This document shows positions 27,275 to 36,959 of a DNA stretch of 64,000 nt, in pieces. Position 1 is the first letter of the stretch. Every line of letters begins with the position of its first letter. Source of the stretch: Kluyvera sp040932435 (GTDB lineage: Bacteria; Pseudomonadota; Gammaproteobacteria; Enterobacterales; Enterobacteriaceae); contig NZ_JBFQGA010000003.1 in NCBI RefSeq assembly GCF_040932435.1, positions 496,001 through 560,000 on the forward strand. Direction: 5' to 3'. Under the pieces are notes generated by a model. It worked only from the letters and a program-made list of their open reading frames with translations, had not been told where the DNA came from and did not search any database. The position numbers and the translations under genes were made by a program.

Positions 27275-28678
27275 TTACGTTTGTTTCTTCCCAAATATCT
27301 CTTCAGAGCGTGACTGAAGTTTCATCAGTGCATTGAACATATCGTCCTGTTCCAGGGAACGCTGAGATTTCTTCGTCGTGGGGGCTTTACGCCTGCGTGA
27401 AGGGCCGTCTCCGGATGGCACTGATTGTGACCGGTTATTATCCCGTTCGGCCTGGACCAGTTGCGCCATTTCCAGTGCCCGCCCCAGGCGTTTGTTGTCT
27501 ACAATGGCCCCCTGATCGATTTCAGAAAGCTTGTCATAGGTGGAGTAGGGAAGTGATACGCCATTAAGCCGAAGCTCTTTATGTCCGTCAGGGTAATGCC
27601 AGACATCGATGTATTTACCAATCGCCCGACGACTGAATTCGCTATCTTCAATCAGATAAAGGACTTTGTCGTACTGCACTGTGAGTGATTTCGACACTTT
27701 ACGAGCTTCACGCCAGTTAAAGACCATATCAAGGTCATCATCGACATCCAGTTCCCGATGAACATCAAACGCCTGGCGAGGCGCTTTTGCGAAACGCCGG
27801 TTGTAATCGTTCATGAACTCTTCGGCAAATGCGTTCGCAGCTTCCATGGAGCTGATGCCCTGGAGCCTGAGTTCCTTGACCAGTCGGTCCTGAAGCGTCA
27901 GGTGCGCCCGTTCAACACGGCCTTTTGCAGCGCTGGTTTCTGCACAAATGGTCTGAATGTTCAGTTCATGCATCGCACGGCCAAACTGGGTATCGCCGTC
28001 GCCGCCGGTTGCGTTTTTATTGTTGATCCTGAAAACACTGGCTTTGTCGCTATACAGCGCCAGCGGTTTGCCGTGTTTTTCAATATAGCCCCGGGTTGCT
28101 TCAAAATAGGTGAAAGTAGACTCAGATTTCACGAAACGAAGCTGCATTAAACGACTGGTGGCGTCATCGACGTAAACCAGTGCCGTACACTTAGGTCCCC
28201 GGTTTTCAAACCAGTGGTGGTCGCAGCCATCGATTTGTATGAGTTCACCGGCACAGGCTCGGCGGTAACGTGGCTGCTGAATTTTTGGCGCACGTTGCTT
28301 ACGTGGCACCCAAAGACTGGCCTGCGTCATCAGCTTACGGACGGTTTCTTTAGAAAGATGAACGCCGTGAACCTCAGACAGTTTTTCACATGCCAGCGTC
28401 GGCCCGAAATCGTTATAGCGCTCGCGAATAATATTCAGCGCGTATGCGGCCAGTCCCTGAGGCAACTGGTTGTTACTGGATTTACCACGGCGACGGCTGG
28501 TCATGCCAAGCGGACCATCTTCACGATAACGCGCAAGCAGACGGCGGCACTGACGGTCGGAGATACCAAGCCGGTGAGCTGCCATCTGTGTTGTCAGACG
28601 CCGGTCGATGACGTCCTGAATTATCTTGAGTCGGTTAACTTCATCCAATGTAAAAAACTCCGCTGCGAGAGCCGTCAT
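27275..28678 (-). CDS. ISNCY (IS1202-like) family transposase
   Basis: The 467-residue product starts at ATG 28678 behind AAGGATTACC; an upstream in-frame start at 28711 is less likely. The N-terminus has HTH domains (TTQMAAHRLGISDRQCRRLLARY). The rve-type catalytic core includes IQIDGCDHHWFE, YVDDATSRL, YSDKASVFR and the Glu of AAKGRVERAHLTLQDRLVKEL, which gives a DDE triad. The long C-terminal tail is charged. It appears full length and uninterrupted. Confidence 0.88.
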   Translation of the reverse strand: MTALAAEFFTLDEVNRLKIIQDVIDRRLTTQMAAHRLGISDRQCRRLLARYREDGPLGMTSRRRGKSSNNQLPQGLAAYALNIIRERYNDFGPTLACEKLSEVHGVHLSKETVRKLMTQASLWVPRKQRAPKIQQPRYRRACAGELIQIDGCDHHWFENRGPKCTALVYVDDATSRLMQLRFVKSESTFTYFEATRGYIEKHGKPLALYSDKASVFRINNKNATGGDGDTQFGRAMHELNIQTICAETSAAKGRVERAHLTLQDRLVKELRLQGISSMEAANAFAEEFMNDYNRRFAKAPRQAFDVHRELDVDDDLDMVFNWREARKVSKSLTVQYDKVLYLIEDSEFSRRAIGKYIDVWHYPDGHKELRLNGVSLPYSTYDKLSEIDQGAIVDNKRLGRALEMAQLVQAERDNNRSQSVPSGDGPSRRRKAPTTKKSQRSLEQDDMFNALMKLQSRSEEIFGKKQT

Positions 28679-28753
28679 GGTAATCCTTACTTGATTATAC
28701 ACGCCGGACATCTTAACTTAGCCCAGAGCGGACATTACAACTTTGCTATTACA
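27275..28753 (-). mobile_element. Insertion sequence of ISNCY type, far end not located
   Basis: The transposase gene is preceded by two copies of an 18-19 bp repeat ending in ATGTCC (minus strand; + coordinates 28706-28723 and 28730-28747), the probable transposase-binding end, with the outer edge near TGTAATAGC at 28753. I could not find a matching inverted end after the transposase stop: the 100 bases before the LysR gene lack the repeat. The element is therefore either truncated on that side or uses the copy at 22602-22645 as its other end. Confidence 0.6.
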
Positions 28754-28954
28754 ATGTTAGTGCGCATAATGTATATTATGTTAAATAATCTCTATGAGTC
28801 TATTACTTCATGCTTTACTCGTGCGGCCACAGAAATCAGCATGTTGTGAATTTTGAGATACCTCCCTTTTATTGCATTAGGTCTGTCGTACATTTACTTC
28901 ACCTCATGCTGATTGTTGGGTGTTTCTATGTACTCGCTTACCCAGATTGTAAGT

Positions 28955-29086
28955 TCAAACGGCCGAAGGTACTGGATTCTGATGGATGTAACCTTGTGAT
29001 TTAAAATCTGATCCTAGCATATCTATAACGACATCAAACTCCTCGCTTAGAGCCACGTAAAGTAAGATATCGATAGCCTTACCCAT
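28955..29086 (-). CDS. Small ORF of 43 codons, possible gene remnant
   Basis: It starts MGKAIDILLYVALSEEFDVV with GGAAGG nine bases upstream. The start resembles the first strand of a nucleoside-phosphorylase-like or similar domain, so this may be the 5' scrap of a longer gene. The rest of 28754-29195 shows no other gene. Confidence 0.3.
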   Translation of the reverse strand: MGKAIDILLYVALSEEFDVVIDMLGSDFKSQGYIHQNPVPSAV

Positions 29087-29195
29087 ACTTATTACCTTCC
29101 TAAAGTTGATTATCTGGAGGTAGACTCAACTATACATGTGGCTTATGAAGACATTACTAACATCGCGGTGTATTAATCAATGGGAAGCAGGTCAC

Positions 29196-29278
29196 ACTGT
29201 TGTTCACCCCGCTCAGTAATGCGCTGGTCGTCAATCGGGTCACCCGAACTGATGCCGACGCTCTGCTGACGGTTAAGA
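29196..29278 (-). pseudogene. Degenerate fragment of the CdiA repeat region
   Basis: The bases TGTTGTTCACCCCGCTCAGT and CCCGAACTGATGCC here match 32570-32650 inside the large CdiA-like gene (the ISSGGPIAGQLISNSASTLLSG segment) closely, apart from a deletion of about 20 bases and point changes. It is the footprint of an older cdiA-like copy, as expected beside orphan toxin/immunity modules. Confidence 0.7.
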
Positions 29279-29283
29279 AGAAG

Positions 29284-29304
29284 ATCCCGGACTGAGGCCG
29301 GGAT
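29284..29304 (-). terminator. Terminator of the orphan immunity gene
   Basis: ATCCCGG and CCGGGAT form a 7-bp stem followed on the minus strand by CTTCTTCTT. It sits 20 bases beyond the stop at 29325. Confidence 0.6.
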
Positions 29305-29324
29305 TAGTCATAGCTATCAGGATG

Positions 29325-29576
29325 TTATTTCTCTGGATTGATATATGTATATCTACTATCTATTTCTAGTCCAAGATCATTAGCTATTTTAAGCACTTGT
29401 GTGTATTCATCTTTGCTAATCACAACATCATAATCAGCGATGTGATCACATAGCGTTTCGAATGCTAATACGTTCTCTGAGAACCCAATATAATCAAAGG
29501 CAAAGTCAACTAGCGAAGGATCCAACCGATCCTTTAACTCTTCACCTAAAGATCTAATTTTGTCATTAATATCCAT
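29325..29576 (-). CDS. MafI-like immunity protein of an orphan CDI module
   Basis: The 83-residue acidic, helical protein includes LVDFAFDYIGFSENVLAFET and ends LEIDSRYTYINPEK. This layout (short helix, Glu-rich centre, I-S-x-D-E-Y motif) resembles MafI-type immunity proteins that neutralise EndoU-like toxins. The start is ATG 29576, or GTG 29585 with three more residues. It lies directly after an orphan toxin tail in the same direction, the usual toxin-immunity order. Confidence 0.6.
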   Translation of the reverse strand: MDINDKIRSLGEELKDRLDPSLVDFAFDYIGFSENVLAFETLCDHIADYDVVISKDEYTQVLKIANDLGLEIDSRYTYINPEK

Positions 29577-29586
29577 TGTGCCCACA

Positions 29587-29823
29587 CTATTTCTTAATTA
29601 ACTTTAAAGATGGAGGAGTCGGATTATTATCCGGGAACGCTGTTACTATTTTCCCACTAGCTGGCTCGTATACCACACGAACTCTAACACCCTCTCGCTC
29701 TTCCCAGGCAACCCATCTTGCTGGTCTACCTGCATTTGTATACGTCCCGACCGTTCCGGTCTGGGCAAACCAAGCACAGAGACGACAGTCAGCACTGGAA
29801 TCTAGGCTCAGTATTTGCATCAT
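29587..29823 (-). pseudogene. Orphan CdiA C-terminal toxin tail (RNase-like), lacking its delivery part
   Basis: The 78-residue frame ends in VRVVYEPASGKIVTAFPDN and a basic Lys-rich tail. A final strand with a G-K-I-V-T-A-F-P motif is common in EndoU/colicin-D-like (BECR-fold) toxin tips. No VENN motif, signal or repeat region precedes it, and the ATG at 29823 has no ribosome site, so it is probably a displaced tip kept with its immunity gene. Exact toxin class not determined. Confidence 0.55.
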
Positions 29824-30444
29824 GCTTTTGCTCAGCTAACTATGACAAATCGTCCTAAAATCTCAAAAACAGGTCTAACCGTATTAGTTCATGAAGTTAT
29901 CTGGAAAACAACCCTTCCTTCTATTAAAAATATTCATTTAAAGCAAAGAGATATGGCGTCTGTAGTTTATGAACTGGAATCTCGCTAAACATAAGTTGAA
30001 TTGAATAATTGGCTTAATAAACTTGAATCCTCACTATAAAGCCATCTACCCACTACAGATACAGTACTGGCCTGACCTTCAATCTGACTGCCATGTAAGG
30101 CAGTGGAGGGAGAGTTAACCTCTCCCTTTCAAGATCCCGGATTTTAAGGAGCCGAAACCTCTTTTATATCGGGTCCTCTCCATTGAGAAGTACTATCACA
30201 TTTTCTTTCCCAAATTCTTTCCTGATCAGATTAGCTATTTAACGGATTTTCCATGTACTTTCCGTGAGTTACAACCGATTTCCCCTGCTCTACTTCCGGC
30301 GCGGCAACTTTGTGCGTTGTTAAATGTTAAATGTTTTTGGCCCCGCAGACGCTACCCCCCGGCCGTGACACTAGGTCTACCGTACCACCATCATATAAGC
30401 AAACTACAGCACCACTTAAGATGCAGAAGTCTTGGATTTATATT
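29824..30444. other. Spacer between two toxin-immunity modules
   Basis: A 48-codon frame on the plus strand (29842-29988) has no ribosome site and no recognised relative. An inverted repeat GGGAGAG/CTCTCCC lies at 30108-30126 and could terminate either way. Base use is AT-rich. No complete gene is visible; further toxin or immunity debris is possible but not demonstrable by eye. Confidence 0.5.
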
Positions 30445-30828
30445 TCAATTAAGAAGTTCTTTTGATACGTTGCCAGTATCAAAAAACTCTTTTAAGATCC
30501 TTACAATAAGCTCACTGTCTTTTGTAAGCTGAGATTTCGGCCAGTAATCTCCAAGAATCACTATTCCTATATCAGGTTTAGATGAATCCCAGTACGTTCT
30601 TACTTGGTATTCATCTTCGACAATCTCACCTAATGTTATCAAGTAATAACCATTCTCCGTTCTGACCTGAAGCATTTCAGCGCTATCATCGCCACTGTTC
30701 AGTATATCAAGAGTAAGGGTTCCTTTTTTCCCCTGAATTTGCTTGAACTGATTTAGTACCATATCCCAATTTGAGATCTGTTTATTGCCACCTGTTTCGT
30801 TCAGTGTCCAACTCATTTTAAAATTCAT
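30445..30828 (-). CDS. cdiI: Immunity protein for the deaminase toxin (Imm1/DUF6911-like)
   Basis: This 127-residue acidic protein contains SNWDMVLNQFKQIQGKKGTL near the start and ends ILKEFFDTGNVSKELLN. A W-D motif in the first helix and a final Phe-Phe-x-T-G are features I associate with Imm1-type proteins that pair with deaminase toxins. It begins one base after the CdiA stop; its ribosome site AGGGA lies in the last toxin codons, so synthesis is coupled. Position and size make the immunity role likely even if the family name is wrong. Confidence 0.7.
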   Translation of the reverse strand: MNFKMSWTLNETGGNKQISNWDMVLNQFKQIQGKKGTLTLDILNSGDDSAEMLQVRTENGYYLITLGEIVEDEYQVRTYWDSSKPDIGIVILGDYWPKSQLTKDSELIVRILKEFFDTGNVSKELLN

Positions 30829-30829
30829 T

Positions 30830-33800
30830 TTAATCCCTAACCTTGAGAGATTTCATGCCAGGATGCCAGTAGAGGACGGAACCTGTAGCCTCTTCATAAA
30901 TTGTTAAATATTTTAGCCCCGCTTTATCAGCCATAGCTGCTATATCACCGCGGCAATAACCACATACAGACTCTTTAGATACACTCATTGTCATCTCACG
31001 CCCTTGAGTCATACCCTTTTCAAAAGCTTGCTGTATAACACCTACTTCAGCGTGAGCTGTAGCCATATTGCCATTAGGAAGAGGCTTGTTTTGCTTATCT
31101 ATTTTAGCTTGGATTCGTCCATCAATGAGTGTTGGCTTATTCACATCTGCTAAGTTGGAAGGCCTTGCCCCCTGATTAGTATCAGTAAACTTAGCTCCAT
31201 CAACATTACCTTTCGCCACGACCTTAAGACTAGCATCAACGATTTTACTTAATTGTTTTGCTGCAGCAGAACCCAAAATTGGTGTTATTGAAGCCGCAAT
31301 AATCTCCAGGCCTTGCTTTGTTTCGGTGTAGCTTTCTGCGGTCTGACGATCCACCCCTTTGGTGACCATGAAATAGTTAATCATGGCGTTTTTCACCTGC
31401 TGCTGATTCTGTGCATCAACACTAGTGATATCGAGTAGATTGACTATCTGACCATACGCATCAGCGTACTGTTGGCTATATTTCGAGTTATAAGGGCCAT
31501 CTTCATACCCCTCTTTTGTCGCAATGACTTTCAGTCTTGCACCAGCACACGCTGAACTCCCTGCATTACCATTACCGCAGGCATCAATAACTTCCTTATC
31601 ACTGGCGATATCTTTCTCAAGTAATGCAGCATATTTCTGCTGTGCTTTTTCGCGCTCTGCCGGATCTTTGCTGTTCTGGAGTTTCTGCTTCGCCAGCTCA
31701 AGCTCTGTCTTTTCAGACACGCTAAGATAGTTATTCTCAACCGTAGTCTTACCCGCCTGCCCCGCATTCAGCGCATCCTGTGTACTCCCGCCTGCCAGAC
31801 CTCCGGCTATCCCCGCCGCCAGACTCGCAAACGCACTCAACGTCGTTTTCTCATCTTCCGTCAGCTCACTGACGCTCTTATTGTACATTTCCTGCGACAG
31901 CATACCCACCGCTTCCGCCGTCACTGCACCCGCCGCCTGAGACAGGGCATTCTCACCTTTCACCAGCGCCAGCGCAACGTTTGCTATTGCATGCGCGGCA
32001 AGTCGTCCCGACTTATTGCTTTCTGGAATGGTTTTAGCTATCTCATTCGCCAGATACGGCGCACTCGCATTTGCCACCGCGCGGCTGACGTCGCCGTTCG
32101 CCAGCCCCTGTATTAGCGCCGTCCCTGCCTCAACAATACGCCGGTTGCTGCCGCCCACTCCCCACTGCGACTGGTTGATTTCCGCCTGTATCGCCTGGGT
32201 TTTCAGGTAACTGTCGATGTCGGCATCATTTTTCACTTCCTTGCCCTGTTCCGTCAGCGCTTTTCTCGCCGCATCGCGCTCTGTCGCTGATGGTGTCTTC
32301 CAGTCTTTAGTCACCTTCTCGGTGGCAGCTATCTCCGCCTGCGTTACCGCAATATCGGTGATCTGCTGGCCAACCTCACCTATCAGCTGATTGCGGTCGA
32401 TGCGTTTTTGCTCCGCATCCTTATCAAATATCGTCTCCAGCTTTTCATGTGCGTTAGCCGTGTCGCGGCTCAGGTCGTTGACATCCTGCGTTTGATTCGC
32501 GGTGTCACGCACAATAATCTGGCCGTCCGATACCGCTGCATGCGTGGTATTGCTGCTCTGCCCGCTGTTGTTCACCCCACTCAGTAACGTGCTGGCACTG
32601 TTGGAAATAAGCTGACCGGCAATCGGACCGCCCGAACTGATGCCAACGCTTTGCTGCTCAACCTTGTAGTCCGCGTGGTTGCGGATGTCATTAAAGCCTA
32701 AAGTGCCCGTATCAAGACGGTTCTTATCTTTATCCGCCTGACTGCTGATAACAGCTCCATTAAGCTGGGTATGCTCACCTACGGTGATATCAAAACCACC
32801 TTGTCCCGCGTTAATTCCTGTCTGCTTATCGACCGACTGGTAATCACTGTGCATCGCCGTCTTGCTGGCATTGGCCGAGAAAGAGCCATTGCCCATGCCG
32901 GCACTGCCGCTAACGCTGACGTCTTTCTGTTTTGAGTCATACGCATCCGTGGCCTGTTGGCTGCTGAGCGTCAGGTTCCCCCCCACGGTTGCCTTAACGG
33001 TTTCACCGCTTGCCTGAGCCCCAGCTAACGTGGTGTCTTTACCGCTGTTGATGGTGAGCGTTTTGCCCGCATTAACTTGCGTATCCGTGTAGTACTGGCT
33101 GTTACCTTTCTCAAAGCCACTTCCTTTACTGGCGCTGGCATTGACGTTCCAGCCAAAGCCACCAGATCCCGCGGTGATCCCGACTCCAACAGCGCTGCCT
33201 TTACTGCTGTTTTTACCGTCTACGGTTTGGCTATTGTTGGCCGAAGTCAGCAGCAGATTGTGGGCCGCATCAAGCGTCAGATCCTTGCCGGCCTGCAGCT
33301 GGCTTCCCTGAACCACGATGTTACCTTGTTCGCCCTGCCCTGTGGCTTTCAGGGTGAGGTTATCACCCGCGGTCAGCGCACTACCTGATGCTGTTTTCTG
33401 CTGAGTTTTGGTTACGGATTTTGATGAATTGCTGCCGTACGAGAGGTTAATCCCGAACGAATCGTTATTGCTCATATCCGAACCCGGATTTTTCGCCGCA
33501 GCCAGTTCGCGAGCTTGGTTAGCCTGTTCGAGATTAAGCCCGGCCTTAATACCCTGCAGAGTCTTTAATTGTCCGTCATCGGTGTCACGCGCCGTCCTTG
33601 CGGTTTGATAAGCGGTATTTAACGCGCTGCCAACTGCACCACTCAGTGATAACGTCAAACCACTTTGTTTCGTTTCGGTGGTGCTGATATCGGTACGGGT
33701 ATTTTCAGCCGCAGTGACATGAATCTCCTTCCCTGTGACGGTAATATCCTTGGCGGCGATGACATCGCTACCGTTAACCGCGACGGTGTTACCCGCCGTT

Positions 33801-34405
33801 AACGTCACATTGTCTGCCGAACTTCCTACCACGCTGCCTTTTTTCTGATTGCTTTCGCTGTCATTGGTCTGCTTGATGGACTGCTTGCCCACGCTAAACC
33901 CAATCCCACCGCTACTCATCAGGCCTGATTTGGACGTTTTCGACATGTGTGACTCATGTGAAGCCTCATCGACCGTCCCGACGTTCAGATTATTACCGGC
34001 CGTCACGTTCACCGCATTTGTGCCTAACACATTGCTACCGCTGAGATTAACGTCATGGCCGGCCGTCAGGTCTAGTGAATCCCCGCTGAAGGTGGTGCTA
34101 AGTGCGGTACGGGCATGGTTTTCATCGTGCGTTTCTTTCGTTTTGCTCGATAACAGACCTTTGTCGGTATGTTTCGTGTGTTTAATATAATCTTCGGTTT
34201 CCACACCTGCGGTGATGGAGACATCCCGGCCAGCGCTGACTGCAAGCTTGCCGCCACTTTCAACGGAGGCTGCTTTCGCTACGAGATCCTGGCCTGCCGA
34301 TAAGGTGAGGTCGCCTTGGGTCTGGATAGCGGTCCCCACCTCTGAACTTGTGGCTCCACGATAATAATTATTAGCATTAGCGGTATAATCAAACGCGGTG
34401 GCCAC
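30830..34405 (-). pseudogene. cdiA: 5'-truncated CdiA-type haemagglutinin with deaminase toxin tip
   Basis: The open frame gives 1191 residues. There is no signal peptide or TPS secretion domain, so the 5' part of a normally 3000+ residue CdiA is missing, and no CdiB gene is in the window. Residues 1-600 are haemagglutinin repeats (LTAGHDVNLSGSNVLG types). The pretoxin region ends with the VENNYLSV motif at residue 889. The tip carries TAHAEVGVI (His1118, Glu1120) and SVCGYCRGD (Cys1148, Cys1151), the zinc ligands and proton shuttle of a cytidine-deaminase fold, as in the BURPS668_1122-like toxin-deaminase family. It may be an orphan that recombines with a full cdiA elsewhere. Confidence 0.8.
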
Positions 34406-34566
34406 TGAATAAAATATGGTGCGGTGAAAGTAAAAATTTAGGATAGGCTCAGATTCCCATTGCTAGTTCATGAAGAACTCAGGGAGAAAGACGATTTTTG
34501 GGCTAAAGAAACCTTTTATTGCGATGGGGCTCCAGAGCGTCTCCGTTTGCCCCAATTCAAAAAACT

Positions 34567-35571
34567 TTATGCGCCGATAACGACCACCGGCTTACCGCTA
34601 AACTGACGATGGCGCAGTTTATTAAGCAACTGCGGCAGTTGTTTAAAATCAACGGCTACGGTCTCTTCCGCTTTGAGACGGTTCTCGGCCAAATCTTGTA
34701 AAATTTGTGCGCCCGCTGCTGTCAGATTTTTCCAGTCATCATCATCGCCGTACCAGTGCAGCGCACCCAACGCGACTTCATGCATCGATAATGTGCGACC
34801 AAATGGCGCACATGGCCACTCGCTCAAACGCCCCTGAATACTGATAATATGGCCGTTTGCTTTTAACGCTGGCGTCAGTCGCGCAGCGTGATCTTCATTA
34901 ACACTGTCAATAACGGCGAAGAACGTTGAATTTTGTTCTTTAGGCCAAGACTGCGTTGGCTGCAGCGGGCCTTCGATACAAACCTCAGCCCCCATTGTTT
35001 GCAGACGCGACCAATGCCGCGGATTACACATTGCGGTAAGCGCAAATCCGCGCGCGGCAGCAAATTGCACCAAGTAATGCCCCACAGCGCCGCCGGCGCC
35101 GCTGATCAACAGCGAAGCTCCGGGTTTAATCGGCAATTTTTCAATCGCAAGCCAAGCGGTGAGCGCCGGGCACGGTATACTTGCGGCAACCTCAAAACTC
35201 AGTTTATCAGGAAGGGGCAACAGTGCCCGGGCAGCAACCGGCGTGTGTTCAGCATAGCTACCCGGTTTTGCCAGACTTTGATGGTAAGCCACCCTCTTGC
35301 CCAGCCACTGCTTATCTACCCCATCACCCAGTGCGACAACGGTTCCAGCCCCGTCCACCCCAGGTATGTGCCCTTTCTCCCAGTCAATTAGACCGGGGCC
35401 CAGCACCTTCCAGTCAACCGGGTTAAGGCCCACAACGGCGTTACGAACAAGCACATCTCCCGCGTTAAGCTGAGGAATAGCGATACGTTCAAGTTTTAGA
35501 TCTTCCGGTTCGGCGCTGCCGTGCCAAGTCCAGGCCAGATGCGTATCCGTGACGGGTAAAATGTCAGACAT
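34567..35571 (-). CDS. Medium-chain dehydrogenase/reductase, quinone-oxidoreductase-like
   Basis: This 334-residue protein has a GroES-like N-terminal half (AVVGLNPVDWKVLGPG, IPGVDGAGTVVALG) and the NADPH-binding motif SGAGGAVGHYLVQFA near 165. The zinc-binding cysteines are absent, so it belongs to the zinc-free quinone oxidoreductase group. The substrate is unknown. It is monocistronic and separated from the truncated CdiA gene by 160 bases in which I see only AT-rich sequence. Confidence 0.85.
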   Translation of the reverse strand: MSDILPVTDTHLAWTWHGSAEPEDLKLERIAIPQLNAGDVLVRNAVVGLNPVDWKVLGPGLIDWEKGHIPGVDGAGTVVALGDGVDKQWLGKRVAYHQSLAKPGSYAEHTPVAARALLPLPDKLSFEVAASIPCPALTAWLAIEKLPIKPGASLLISGAGGAVGHYLVQFAAARGFALTAMCNPRHWSRLQTMGAEVCIEGPLQPTQSWPKEQNSTFFAVIDSVNEDHAARLTPALKANGHIISIQGRLSEWPCAPFGRTLSMHEVALGALHWYGDDDDWKNLTAAGAQILQDLAENRLKAEETVAVDFKQLPQLLNKLRHRQFSGKPVVVIGA

Positions 35572-35677
35572 AGGACTTCCTTATTGTTTCAGGACATTAT
35601 CCAACAAAGATAAGAAATACGCCGAAATAAGGCAAATCACCCTTCACGATAATCGCTATAAAAAACAATAATATCAG

Positions 35678-36148
35678 CTAGCGGCGGCAAAACACTGACG
35701 GTGAACGACTGGTGTAGAACTGCCACGTGCTGCTATTGAGCCGCAGAATGCTCAAGTAAAAAGGTTCTTTCGCTTTGAGATAAAAATCAGGCAGCGTCCT
35801 TTTGAGCATCGGGTTCAAGTTAGAGCCTCCGGTACTTGAGGACACGTTTTCCGATGCCAAGAAATAATCATTACCCTTACGGGTAAAGGAAAACCAAACA
35901 TTGTGATTCACTTCAAGCGTATCACCGTTATTATCAAAAATTTGCCCGCGCAAAATAGCCACACCTTTCGAACCATCAAAAACGTACTTGATGGAAACAT
36001 CGCCACGGATATCGGGATACTCCATCAATAACTCCCCTGAACAGTCAAAATGGGAGCGCTGCCAGTTTTGAAACAACAACGTTGCGACGATCGTCAGCAA
36101 GACGGCCAAAGCGATCAAAAGGATCCATTTTATATTACGAACCTGCAT
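35678..36148 (-). CDS. FidL-like membrane protein
   Basis: The 156-residue protein has a single membrane helix at residues 8-27 and a periplasmic domain with two cysteines (DCSGELL and FCRR). Size, topology and its position after a ToxR-like regulator match FidL of Salmonella SPI-3 (family PF15941 as I recall). It overlaps the end of the regulator gene by 14 bases. It probably modulates the regulator's periplasmic domain, as other ToxS-type partners do (inference). Confidence 0.7.
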   Translation of the reverse strand: MQVRNIKWILLIALAVLLTIVATLLFQNWQRSHFDCSGELLMEYPDIRGDVSIKYVFDGSKGVAILRGQIFDNNGDTLEVNHNVWFSFTRKGNDYFLASENVSSSTGGSNLNPMLKRTLPDFYLKAKEPFYLSILRLNSSTWQFYTSRSPSVFCRR

Positions 36149-36902
36149 GTCTCGGCTCCGTGAAATAATAGTAGGTAATGCAGTCGTTATCGCTCCAGCG
36201 GCTGTATTGCTGACGGCAGGTTAATGCAGAGATCCGTGGAAAATTTGGATACAACGTAAGATAAATCCAAGGATAGCTATGACAATCGAGCGCGCTGGTC
36301 TGAATAAATTGCTGATGCTTGTCAAATTTCAGCACATCCTGATTTGCATACCAGTGACATCCCTGCCCTTCACTCAACGGTAAATAGTGACTTAGCCTAG
36401 CGTCGAATTGCATCTGCCAGGTGATCACTGAAGCCACAATACAGCTGGCAATTCCCGCCAGCAGCCACCAGAGGGCGCGCTTTTTCGGTTGCAGTTGCAC
36501 GGAAGATTCGGCCAATGTCTCAGTCGCCGCCGCTGGCCTGTCTTCCAGCGGTTCGTCCATTTCCAGTTCCTGTACTTCCAATTGAGATTCAAGACGAATC
36601 CCGACTTTTGGCACGGTAACGATCAGCTCTTCGTTGAGCCCTAGCTCTTTAAACGCACGGCGTAACAATGAAATGTTCTGATAGAACGTATTATTTGTGA
36701 CCTGCGCGCCATTCTTAATCCACACGTGCTCAAAGAAATAATCACGTTCGATAACCTGGCCATGTTGTTGAATTAATAATAATAAACAACGCGTTGCCGG
36801 GTTACTTAATGTAATACGCTTGGCCTCATCTGAATGCAAATGTAAAACATTTCGCTCGGGCCAGAATACAACGCTGCCGTTAAGCAAAAAAACTCTTGCC
36901 AT
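36135..36902 (-). CDS. MarT/CadC-like membrane-anchored transcription regulator
   Basis: This 255-residue protein has an N-terminal winged-helix DNA-binding domain of the OmpR/ToxR type (SNPATRCLLLLIQQHGQVIERDYFFEHVW...VTNNTFYQNISLLRRAF), a linker, one membrane helix (WWLLAGIASCIVASVITW, ~145-163) and a short periplasmic domain with two or three cysteines. ATG 36902 is chosen because AGGGA lies 5 bases before it. With FidL it forms a ToxR/S-like pair. It follows the fimbrial operon on the same strand, suggesting that it controls fimbriae as MarT controls the adhesin MisL. Confidence 0.78.
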   Translation of the reverse strand: MARVFLLNGSVVFWPERNVLHLHSDEAKRITLSNPATRCLLLLIQQHGQVIERDYFFEHVWIKNGAQVTNNTFYQNISLLRRAFKELGLNEELIVTVPKVGIRLESQLEVQELEMDEPLEDRPAAATETLAESSVQLQPKKRALWWLLAGIASCIVASVITWQMQFDARLSHYLPLSEGQGCHWYANQDVLKFDKHQQFIQTSALDCHSYPWIYLTLYPNFPRISALTCRQQYSRWSDNDCITYYYFTEPRHAGS

Positions 36903-36959
36903 CATGTTCCCTGAATTTGGTTTATTGAAAACTTAGTTAAAAAATTAGTTCATCCTGAG

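Noticed and set aside
29842..29988. 48-codon plus-strand frame in the CDI debris as a gene
   Set aside because: Lacks a ribosome site and runs opposite to the toxin-immunity genes; recorded only within the spacer description.
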